DNA of 64,000 nucleotides from Lutraria lutraria (Eukaryota; Mollusca; Bivalvia; Venerida; Mactridae): contig OZ026835.1 of NCBI GenBank assembly GCA_964023205.1, positions 21,527,817-21,591,816 on the forward strand, given 5' to 3'. A program made the translations under genes and the position numbers. The notes beneath the pieces were generated by a model. That model was not told the origin of the DNA. It saw only the letters and a program-made list of their open reading frames with translations, and made no database searches. How positions within the stretch are numbered: position 1 is the stretch's first letter; each line of letters begins with the position of its first letter. Positions 13,301 through 25,300 of the stretch are shown here, in pieces.

Positions 13301-16300
13301 AATGTTTGAATCATTATACTGAATCTATCACATGTACTTTATCAGACTTAATACAAACAGTACACAAAAAGTATCACAACACAGTCATGTAGCATAATGT
13401 ATAAAATAACATCAGAAACATTCACTGCATACAACAGAACAAAGAAAACATAAAAAACTATATAACATACTACTAATAATATTTTACGTCATTTACAAAG
13501 ACTAAATATCATACTTTGATATCAAGCAACCAAAAATTCTAACCGAACGCTCAAAAATGTTGTTTTATTGCGATAAATACTGCATCCCTTTATCGACTTT
13601 CCTTATCAGCGTTAAACATCTCTAAGGTAATGTGCATTGTATTGGTATGATATAATACTATTAATAACAAAAAATTGTTATAAAATCTCTTACTAGACAT
13701 CAAACATGGGCGTGGTTTCAATTATTGAACCGTAAAGCGCTTTTGATTGGCTATCAAAATTGAATGGGGTGCGTCAAATTCGTTGATTTCATGAGACGAT
13801 ACTGATCCGACACTTTACCGGTAATTGTTAATTGCTCAGCTTAAAAAAACACAGTAGGTGTCATTTTCGAATTAACGTTGCTGTCCTATTTGATGACGGA
13901 TTTCAAAGCGGTTTTCAGTATTTTATAGCGGAAATGTTAATCTAGGGAAACATGCCTCAGAATTTTGATACTTGTTTTCATTTTATATCTATGGCGTATT
14001 ACATAATAAACAGCAGGGTTTTGTGTATGGAATTTCTTTAAAGTCAATTAAGTATCTAACAAACTGAGGACATTATCTAAAAACTGAGACAAAGTTCACT
14101 GCTTTATACATTTATAGTCATTTTAAGGCTATTTGTTGTATTATATTCCTATATACAGAGTAGTTATTGTTGTTCAAAAATTTGTATATTATGTGCGATG
14201 TTGGTTTATAGAAGACCAATCATATGTAATATTTGTTTAAAATTTCTCGCAATGCACTTTATACAGTGAGTTTACTTTAGTATACAATTCTGGTTCAGTT
14301 TTTAAATCTATAAATTGGTGAAACTTGATTTGACCTGACATCCATGCCAGATACATGAAAATACAATTCACCCCAAAATAACTGTTTTCAAATATCAATG
14401 AGATTAGAGCAGAAATCTATCAAAACTAATCAGAAAATATGAGTTGGTTGTCCTAAAAATCATCCAGTGAGTGATTTCAAGTGCTAAAAGCTTAAGTGCT
14501 ACCTATAAAAGACCCAAGAGGTGTTGTGGCATAGGCGTACTTCTTACCTCATCCTCATCAACTGATGCCTGAGTCCGAAACGCCTGACTAGCCTCTGTCC
14601 GGAATATTGGACTAGTCTCGACTCGTCTAATTGAACTTGATAGGCTGAATCTAGGGGTTCGGGGCTCAGGGTAAAATGAATCCTATTATAAACATGCAGC
14701 ACTTAAGTAATTTATATTTCATAGTAAATATAATAAAAATAAACACAATCATGCAAAACTATGTCTGCAAGTAACCTTGACTTTCATAAATATCAGACCA
14801 TACAAGTTGACTTTACTCTTTGTACACAGAAGCAAAGGGGTTTGTCATGAAAAATAAAATAATTTTTTTCCCCCATGCAACCAATATATATATATATATG
14901 GGTTATATGAAAAGGGGTTTGTCATGAAAAATAAAATAATTTTTTTCCCCCATGCAACCGATATATATATATATATGGGTTATATGAAAAAAATTTTTTT
15001 TTTTTTTTTTCGTGACAAACCCCTTTGCACAGAAGGACAGAAAGGTTTAAGGAATAATTAAAAGCTACACTTAAGTCCATACTGGTTGACTTACTTTAAG
15101 TATAAAACTTATCAATTCTCTTGAACATAATATAAACCAAACCAATTAAGGATTCTAAAACAATAAAATAAATATTGGCTATTAAATTATTACTATTCTG
15201 ACATTGCCCAATGTATAGAATCTAATTGAATATATACATGCTACAAGCTAGTTTTATCATGGAATTTTAATGAATGCTTACCATAAGTAAAATTCAGACA
15301 ATTTCTCTAAAACACTCCAAAACATTACATGTGGTCCAAACAAGACAAGCTAATCATTTACAAGTCTAAAGATATCAGAAATGACAAGTCCTCACAAATA
15401 TAATACAAGATTAAATACAGCTGACAAGATACAAAGATACATTTTTCAGAAAAAGATAATACACAATGCTATAACAAAGCCAGCCAAATCAAATGGCATA
15501 CAAATTCTGCTCAGATTTCACAAGCTATTGTCCCCATTTTCCAAAATATATTTTCAAAATTGTTTTGTTTTATTTTTTTTCTATCTTCATTTACAGTCAA
15601 ACCGGTGTTTGCGACTGACTATGAATCAAGATAATCCTACTAATAAAGGGCGTACTTAAACAAGAGGGCCAAGACAATGACAATGACTGTTCACTCATTA
15701 AAACATTGTTTTGAATTGGTGACCTAGTTTTTGACCCCAGACGACCATTATTAGAACCTGTCCTACATAAAAATAAGACAAATCAAAACCATGAAAACTA
15801 CAGCATACTGACAAGGTTTTCCTAAGATTTGACCTCGTGACCTAGTTTTTAACCCCAGATGACCTATGTTCGAATTTGTCTTACATATCATTAAGACAAA
15901 CATTCTGACCAAATTTCTCAGAAATTTACCTCAATTTGGCAGCAAGCTCACAGATCTAAAACTGTATAAATATATACATCTCCCACATGAGAATGTTAAC
16001 AGTAACCTGAATGTTACTGTACAAAATCATCAACCATTAATTCAATCTTTTTTTTGACAATCTTCAAAGATTTTACAGTATCAAGTAAATTACCATGTAT
16101 AAGCTAAAACATGCAAGTGCAAAGTAAAATAAAACAATAGCAAGCTTTGGCCATCAACAATCGGTTTCTAGATAGTAAGAAAATGTTTGAATCATTATAC
16201 TGAATCTATCACATGTACTTTATCAGACTTAATACAAACAGTACACAAAAAGTATCACAACACAGTCATGTAGCATAATGTATAAAATAACATCAGAAAC

Positions 16301-19300
16301 ATTCACTGTGTACAACAGAACAAAGAAAACATAAAAAACTATATAACATACTACTAATAATATTTTACGTCATTTACAAAGACTAAATATCATACTTTGA
16401 TATCAAGCAACCAAAAATTCTAACCGAACGCTCAAAAATGTTGTTTTATTGCGATAAATACTGCACCCCTTTATCGACTTTTCCTTATCAGTGTTAAAAA
16501 TCAATAACGTAATGCGCATTATATTGGTACGATATGATACTATTAATAACAAAAAAATGTTATAAAATCTCTTACTAGACATCAAACATGGGCGTGGTTT
16601 CAATTATTGAACCGTAAAGCGCTTTTGATTGGCTATCAAAATTGAATGGGGTGCGTCAAATTCGTTGATTTCATGAGACGATACTGATCCGACACTTTAC
16701 CGGTAATTGTTAATTGCTCAGCTTAAAAAAACACAGTAGGTGTCATTTTCGAATTAACGTTGCTGTCCTATTTGATGACGGATTTCAAAGCGGTTTTTGG
16801 TATTTTATAGAGGAAATGTTAATCTAGGGAAACATGCCTCAGAATTTTGATACTAAATGTTTTCATTTTATATCTATGGCGTATTACATAATAAACAGCG
16901 GGGTTTTGTGTATGGAATTTCTTTAAAGTCCAGTATCTAACAAACTGAGGACATTATCTAAAAACTGAGACAAAGTTCACTGCTTTATACATTTATAGTC
17001 ATTTTAAGGCTATTTGTTGTATTATATTCCTATATACAGAGTAGTTATTGTTGTTCAAAAATTTGTATATTATGTGCGATGTTGGTTTATAGAAGACCAA
17101 TCATATGTAATATTTGTTTAAAATTTCTCGCAATGCACTTTATACAGTGAGTTTACTTTAGTATACAATTATGGTTCAGTTTTTAAATCTATAAATTGGT
17201 GAAACTTGATTTGACCTGACATCCAAGCCAGATACGTTAAAATACAATTCACCCCAAAAATAACTGTTTTCAAATATCAATGAGATTAGAGCAGAAATCT
17301 ATCAAAACTAATCAGAAAATATGAGTTGGTTGTCCTAAAAATTACCCAGTGAGTGATTTCAAGTGCTAAAAGCTTAAGTGCTACCTATAAAAGACCCAAG
17401 AGGTGTTGTTGCATTGGCATAATTCTTACCTCATCCTTATCGACTGATGCCGGAGTCCGAAACGCCTGACTAGCCTCTGTCCGGAGTATTGGACTAGTCT
17501 CGACTCGTGTAATTGAACTTGAAAGGCTGAATCTAGGGGTTCGGGACTCAGGGTAAAATGAATCCTATTATAAACGTGCAGCACTTAAGTTATTTATATT
17601 TCATAGTAAAAATATAACAAAAACAAACACAACTAGAACTATCACTAAAGGTGATGAATACCCCCAGATGCTGCCTAATGACACAGTCATTGTTACATTT
17701 TACAGAGGGAAATATAACACATTTTCATTTTTTTGATACCTGCAAATTGTTGCTTAGAAATATCCTGGCCAGTTTCTAAATATTCATTACATAAAAAATA
17801 ACAAAGGGCCATAACTCATTAAAATTTACTTGGACAAAACCTATTGTGGACATGCACGACTTGGCAAACTACTTATCACTTCTAAGAAGTTTCACTGAAG
17901 TCCTGCATGTAGTTGCCGAGAAATGGTACGGACAAAATTTACTTTACTTATTGTATAAAACAAAGGGCCATAACTCAGCGAAAATTAATCCAAACAAAAC
18001 CTGGTTATTGCATTGAATTACTGTCAATAGTTAATGAGAAATGGTCCAGACAAAATTTGCCTATTGTATATACTGTATAAAAACAACAAAGGGCTATAAC
18101 TCAGTAAAAATTAATCCAACGGAAAATGCTTTAAGCATGCACAACTAGGCTTACTACTGATCACTTCTGTGAAGTTTCATTGAAATCCTGTAAGTAGTTG
18201 CTGAGAAATTCTCCAGACAAATTGTGTCTACAGACGCACAGACCGACCGACCAGCCGACCGACTGACCGTCAAGCGTGAATCCAATATAGCCCCCATATA
18301 TTTCATATCTGGGGATATAATCATGCAAAACTATGTCTGCAAGTAACCTTGACCTTCGTAAATATCAGACCATACAGGTTGACTTTACTCTTTGTACACA
18401 GTAGGACAGAAAGGTTTAAGGAATAATTAAAAGCTACACTTAAGTCCATACTGGTTGACTTACTTATCAATTCTGTTGAACATAATATAAACCAGTAAAA
18501 TTCAGACAATTTCTCTGAAACACTCTAAAACATTACATGTGGTCCAAACAAGACAAGCTAATTACTTTCCAAGTCTAAAGATATCAGAAATGACAAGTCC
18601 TCACAAATATAATACAAGATTAAATACAGCTGACAAGATACAAAGATACATTTTTCAGAAAAAGATAATACACGATGCTATAACAAAGCCAGCCAAATCA
18701 AATGGCATACAAATTCTGCTCAGATTTCACAAGCTTTTGTCCCCATTTTCCAAAATATATTTTCAAAATTGTTTCGTTTTAGTTTTATTTTTTTCCATCT
18801 TCATTTACATTCAAACCTGTTTTTGCGGCTGACTATGAATCAAGACAACCCTACTAATAAAGGGCATACTTAAACAAGAGGGCCAAGATGGCCCTATATC
18901 ACTCACATGACAATCACTGTTCACTCTTTAAAACATTGTTTTGAACGGGTGACCTAGTTTTTTACCCCAGATGACCCATGTTAGAACTTGTCCTACATAA
19001 AAATAAGACAAATCAAAACCATGAAAACTACAGCATACTGACAAGGTTTTCCTAAGACTTGACCTCGTGACCTAGTTTTTGACCCCAGATGACCTATGTT
19101 CGAATTTGTCTTACATATCATTAAGACAAACATTCTGACCAAATTTCTCAGAAATTTACCTCAATTTGGCAGCAAGCTCACAGATCTAAAACTGTATAAA
19201 TATATACATCTCCCACATGAGAATGTTAACAGTAACCTGAATGTTACTGTACAAAATCATCAACCATTAATTCAATCTTTTTTTTGACAATCTTCAAAGA

Positions 19301-22300
19301 TTTTACAGTATCAAGTAAATTACCATGTATAAGCTAAAACATGCAAGTGCAAAGTAAAATAAAACAATAGCAAGCTTTGGCCATCAACAATCGGTTTCTA
19401 GATAGTAAGAAAATGTTTGAATCATTATACTGAATCTATCACATGTACTTTATCAGACTTAATACAAACAGTACACAAAAAGTATCACAACACAGTCATA
19501 TAGCATAATGTATAAAATAACATCAGCAAACAATAACTGTATACAACAGAACAAAGAAAACATAAAGAACTATAACACACTACATGTTTGTCTTTAGTTA
19601 ACAATTTAAGTATTCTAATGAAAACCTAATGAAAGTCTTGAATTTTAACAACAGAAATTAACTGGAAATAAAATCATATCTAGAACTGAGCCATTAGATA
19701 ATACATGTATATGCGCGCACATTTCATTCTTCTACCTACAGTCAACCTTGTGAACTACGGCCACCACTGGGAAAGACAAAATGTGGCCTTTATAGTATTT
19801 GGAGGTAATTTTGTGCTTAATAATTAATGACAGTTTCTTAAAGCATGACCTTCATTGACAGTGTGGCCATTATTTGGAGATGGCCGCTAACACAGGGTTG
19901 ACTGTAGTTGACAAAAGCAATAATCAGTCATGGCCAACTCCTGGATATTATCTTGTGAAGAGAGCCATAGATACGTTTTTTGTGCATAATTCACTGTCAT
20001 ATGGAGGGCATTTATATTATGTAGTTCTAAAATCCCCTAAGTTTGAAAAGAACCACCATGTCTGTTCATTACTGGGGAGTTACATGAAACTCTTGTATGC
20101 AAACATTATGGAATGTGAATGAAAATAATTTTAAAATAAAGTAAAAAAATAAATGAATTTATTCTTGTTGTAAAATATTTACAAAAAACATTCTTAATGC
20201 CAGTACATATACAGATGATAATATAGGACACAATCTTTACTCAACAGTGTACTTCATTCTCAATTTTTGAAGAAAGACGTGATTGTAATACACTTTTCAC
20301 AATATTATCCTGTCCTGTTACAGTAAGTCTTGTTTAATAATGTTTGAATTATTTTCGGATTTGGTATGCCTTAAGCCATGAGATGCATATCCTGTTATAT
20401 AGATGGCATTAAAATACTTGAGGCCATTAGAATAAGAATCGTAATAAACAATACGAACAACTTAATGACAATGCACTTTTTATTACAATTAAACCATGAT
20501 TAAATTGGACAATAAAGCTATTGCTCCCCAATACAAATAAATAAACATAAGAAACTGCTAACAAGCTTTCTATACGAATACATGTAATACAATGTTTGTC
20601 ACACGCCAGTTGATCCTAAATGGCCATTGTTATTAACAGACAATCTTGGATAATAGGCGTGAAAATATGCGCATACATGATTTTAGGGACCAAATAATGT
20701 ATTCGGATAACACCAGGTATTCATAAAATACAATTCGAACTAGAGCTGTCACAGAGGTGACTAATACTTCGCCTCCGCTTTGACACTAAGTAAGTGATAG
20801 TACAATATACGGCTAAGTTCTAGGGGACGTAACTCTCCAATGAGTGGATCACTGGGCATGAAAATTGTGTCTTGCACATGTATATCTAATATTGATAATA
20901 TACTTCAAGTTTCAATTCAATCCCTTGAAAAATGTGGAAGTAGTTTGCTCCACAAACTAAGACTTCCATTGTACACTATATGGCTATGTTCAAGGGCACA
21001 TAACTCTGGAATAATTGAATCTGTGGGAAAGAAAATTGTGTCTTGCACATCTACACTTAATGGTGATAACATATTTTAAGTTTCATTGCAATTGCTTAAA
21101 GAATGTGACAGTAGTTCGCTCCACAAACTTTTGATATTTTATGCGGAAGGACGGACCGACCGACCTACCGACCAATCAACCAACCGACCGACCGACAGAG
21201 TGACTCCAATATACCCCCTCTCAAACTTCGTTTGCGGGGGTATAATAACCAGGGTTCATTTAATTTAAAATGATATTATAGTAGTGACAAAATCGGGACT
21301 GTCTCTCTCATTTAATATCTCTTATCGCAGTCTCATAGAGCACTGAAGTATAAATTGTTGTAACAGGATGTGAACTCAAAGTCCCAGGCTACATAACATA
21401 TAGCATTATAACATTGATAAGTACCATCTGAGAGAGATAAACATTTAGCATGTACATAATAAGGAAGAATAATTAGATTAAGGAGAAAACATGTAGCATG
21501 TAGTTTTCAGATAATTTAACATTTCCTCAGATAACAGTTCGTTAATTTAATGACAGATTCTAGGCATGTTTGCAATTAGTTAAATAGGGAACTCCAAATT
21601 CACAATAACCAGTATTAGTAAATTTCAAGATGTACTGATACTTATGTATTAAATGATAAGACCATAAAACTATAACTTACACAATAAACTAGAGTTTTGT
21701 CACAGTAATGACAAATACCCCTCACACACTGCTTCACACACAGAATGTTCAAAATCTGAGGTAAAACATTTTTCAGAAATGTTATTGGCTATCACTTAAA
21801 GATGCAAACTTGATTTCTTTTGAGAAGCGTTTTTACCCTAGGTATTATGCATTACACATTGTCACATGTTGGTGAACATTTCCTACAAGTATTTACAAAA
21901 TCCACCCATAGATGACAAAGTTACTGAGCAGACCCCCCCAGGTTTTTGACATTCATGTTATTTTTGTTTGACTTAACATCTAGAATAAAATATACGGTAA
22001 TTCACCCAAAAATAAATGTTTTCAAATATCAATGAGATTAGAGCAGAAATCCATCAAAACTAATCAGGAAATCAGAGTTGGTTCCCGTTGTCCTAAAAAT
22101 TACCCAGGGAGTGTTTTCAAGCACTAAAAGCTTGAGTGCTACCTATAAAAGACCCAAAATAAAGCATAAAAGGCAACATTTTTACAGACTAACAACAGCA
22201 CCACTATACTTGTATACATAAATAAACACACTACAGCAGTACACACCTTATATAATGTTGAATAAGAAGACAATATCTGAATGATTACATAGGTGTTGCA

Positions 22301-25300
22301 TTGGGGTAATTCTTACCTCATCCTCATCAACTGATGCCTGAGTCCGAAACGCCTGACTAGCCTCTGTCCGGAATATTGGACTAGTCTCGACTCGTGTAAT
22401 TGAACTTGATAGGCTGAATCTAGGGGATCGGGGCTCAGGGTAAAATGAATCCTATTATAAACATGCAGCACTAAAGTTATTTATATTTCATAGTAAAAAT
22501 ACAACAAAAATAAACACAATCATGCTAAACTATGTCTGCAAGTAACCTTGACCTTCGTAAATATCAGACCATACAGGTTGACTGTACCCTTTGTACATAG
22601 TAGGACAGAAAAGTTTAAGGAATTATTAAAAGCTACACTTAAGTCCATACTGGTTGACTTACTTTAAGTATAAAACTTATCAATTCTGTTGAACATGATA
22701 TAAACCAAACCAATTAAGGATTCTAAACCAATAAAATAGATATTGCTTACTGCTATTAAATTATTACTATTCTGACATTGCCCAATGTATAGAATCTAAT
22801 TGAATATATACATGCTACAAGCTAGTTTTATCATGGAGTTTTAATGCATGCTTACCATAAGTAAAATTCAGACAATTTCTATAACACTCTAAAACATTAC
22901 ATATGGTTAATTCATCCAAACAAGACAAACTAATTACTTTACAAGTCTAAAGATATCAGAAATGATTAGTCCTCACAAATATAATACAAGATTAAATACA
23001 GCTGACAAGATACAAACTATACACTTAGGAATGGACATTTGGTAATATGATTACAATAACTTTACTTGGAATATCTGATAATAATACTATCGAAGACAGT
23101 TGGCAACATGATTGCAATACAAAATTTCCAATACAGTATATGATATAAAGTATATACAATACAGTATATAAATGTCCGACTCAGACGAGAAAGACAATAA
23201 CTAAGGCATAAAACGTGATTTAGTATACACTATGGATTTAGTTTAAACTTATTTATTTTACATCGATTGTAGAGCAAGTTCTTACAACTTATATTATCTA
23301 CTCTCGATAACTGCTTCCTGGGTTCTGACCAGTATTTGTGCTGAAAGAAGGGATTGTGAAGGTTCTGGTCAAATTCCGCCACTGACGGGATTCAAACCCG
23401 CAACCTCCAGGTTAGGAGTCCGACACTCTACTCCTACACCACTGCTCCTCCCATGGCTTTAGAATCATAATTAAGATATAATAAGATGTAAAATGAATTC
23501 AGATAATGAAGTTTAGTAATAAATTGAGTAGCTAAAACAGTAAAAATAAGTGACACTTAAAAAGCAAAAACAAGAAACATTAAATGAATGAACATTTACA
23601 GAATAACATTAAACCTCAAAGAGAAAAAATTCACAATTCGTAAACTGACAGATAAAAACATACAGTTAGAAATTCAAAATACAAATGTATATAAAAAACA
23701 TTCATACACTATTTCAATGCAACAACAGTGTCAATGACTTACCAGTTTTGACAGCTGATGGAATTAAGAAGCAAAATTCATAAATCTAAAGGTATTTTAT
23801 TTGGTACAAAAATGCACTTTCAACAATGTTTCAGCTTATACAACCTGAACCAAATTGGAATCAAACAAACAATGTTCCACCCATTGAAGCAAACGGGCAC
23901 AAGTGACTGTCAATCCCAGACACAAAAGGCTAAACTGTCTAAGCCCCTTGTCATGAGAAGTCAACATTTTAAAGTGTGCCTCTGTGCTTCAAACCCATGC
24001 AAATATATTATATCATCACATTTATACAAGAAGATACTAAGAGAAAAATATATTTGCCATATATGAATACATGCAGAATACAAATTTCTATTTCCAAAAG
24101 GTCAGAAATACTAATGCCGCAGTTTATAGTTAAAGAACACTGTGTGTGTGTGTAAATTTAGTATACAGCAGTGGACAGTAACATTTAACAAAGAAAGAAA
24201 AACAAAAGTAAATTGAAGAATTCCAAACAATACAATACAGGCTTTAAGCAGAATATTTTTCAAGTTACACTGAACTGAATATGAAAGCATATATTATATA
24301 TATGTATACATTCATTTAATTCATATAAAGAAGAATTTCTTCTGAACGTTACTTGATAATCCCACAGTGCATTATGTAAGAGAAAAGAGAAGTTTTCAAG
24401 ACATTATCAAGTTCAAAAGTTGATAAAAAACAGAAAAATTACCATTGATGCTGATGGGTGAAGAGTTGCGGCTCCTGTTCCACCAAGAACTTTTGGTAAA
24501 GCAATCTCACTGACACGCCTTCTTGAAGCCTGAAAGTGAAAGCAAACTAAGAATAACTGTGATAATGTTACCATGGTTACCTAACTTTACATCAAACCCA
24601 GTAATAAACATGATGAAATACAAGTCAAGTATAAATGAAAGAATATATGCATGGTCGTAAACATGAACCTTAAATGTATGGTATGGTAAGTGACCATGAA
24701 ATACTGTGATATAAATTTGATTCTTGAATGTTACAATATATTTTAACAATTCCTCTTTACTTTAACAGCTTTTATGCTAACACAATACAGTTACTGTAAT
24801 GAAATATTTAGGAATGATCATAATAAAATGTTTTCATCATGCAGGAATGAAGTATGCTGCAACAGATGAAAATGATGTAAAAATCACATGTTAATGTATT
24901 AATGTGCCATAAAAATAGAAAATACATCAGATTTGTGTCTAAAAATAAAAAGAAAGATTTACAACATATCTACAAATAGTAATTTTGTAACTAAATCAAG
25001 TACTGATTTATAGAAGATGAAATATCACTAGAATGCAAAGAAAGCACAGCAAAGTAAATCCAGCAAATTTTGATGTGGTTATTATTATATACAAAGGGCA
25101 CATTGACCTTACAAGGTAACCAACAGTGAAATCTTAGTAAAGATAGTTTGTATCATACACTTATTTAAAAGGCATGATGAACCACAATACAAATATACCT
25201 GGTCCTCACTCAGATCAGCGAGTGCTGTGTGGTGATTTAAATGTCCAGCAGTTTTGTCTAAGACCCAAAGTTTTGGGGAACAGAATGAAATATTTGATGG

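Larger units (their letters stand above)
12469..15439. repeat. Tandem segmental repeat, unit 1 (2.97 kb)
   Basis: First of three tandem copies. It begins at 'catttttcagaaaaagata' and ends just before the same words at 15,440. It carries exon copy A (14,548-14,664), an internal CpG-richer patch (13,690-13,930), a TIR element (12,616-12,790) absent in full from the other units, and the hAT-like insertion at 14,833-15,027. Near-identity with unit 2 is easy to see across 13,025-14,660. Confidence 0.92.
15440..18648. repeat. Tandem segmental repeat, unit 2 (3.21 kb)
   Basis: Second copy, starting 'catttttcagaaaaagata' and ending before 18,649. It contains exon copy B (17,430-17,546) and a private insertion of about 0.69 kb (17,632-18,318). 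At 15,657-15,905 it has a piece of the 'AAGAGGGCC' bivalve repeat where unit 1 has other sequence; unit 3 shares that piece. Confidence 0.92.
18649..23016. repeat. Tandem segmental repeat, unit 3 (interrupted)
   Basis: The third copy matches the others from 18,649 to about 19,560 and again from about 21,990 to 23,016, where homology stops at 'cagctgacaagatacaaa'. The middle, including the CpG-richer patch, is replaced by 2.4 kb of other sequence (19,560-21,990). A further ~130-bp insertion lies at about 22,155-22,287. It contains exon copy C. Confidence 0.88.

Noticed and set aside
14888..14979. (AT)n runs as possible regulatory elements
   Set aside because: They are part of the internal tandem duplication of the hAT-like insertion.
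12430..19287. Recurrent open frames at 12,430, 15,381/18,539 and 15,866/19,096
   Set aside because: They recur because the DNA is tandemly duplicated. Their sequence is repeat-derived and the frames are not kept open selectively.
23381..23455. Possible tRNA gene
   Set aside because: A and B boxes are present but no acceptor stem closes, so it was listed as a SINE head. The same applies to 39.0 and 51.3 kb.
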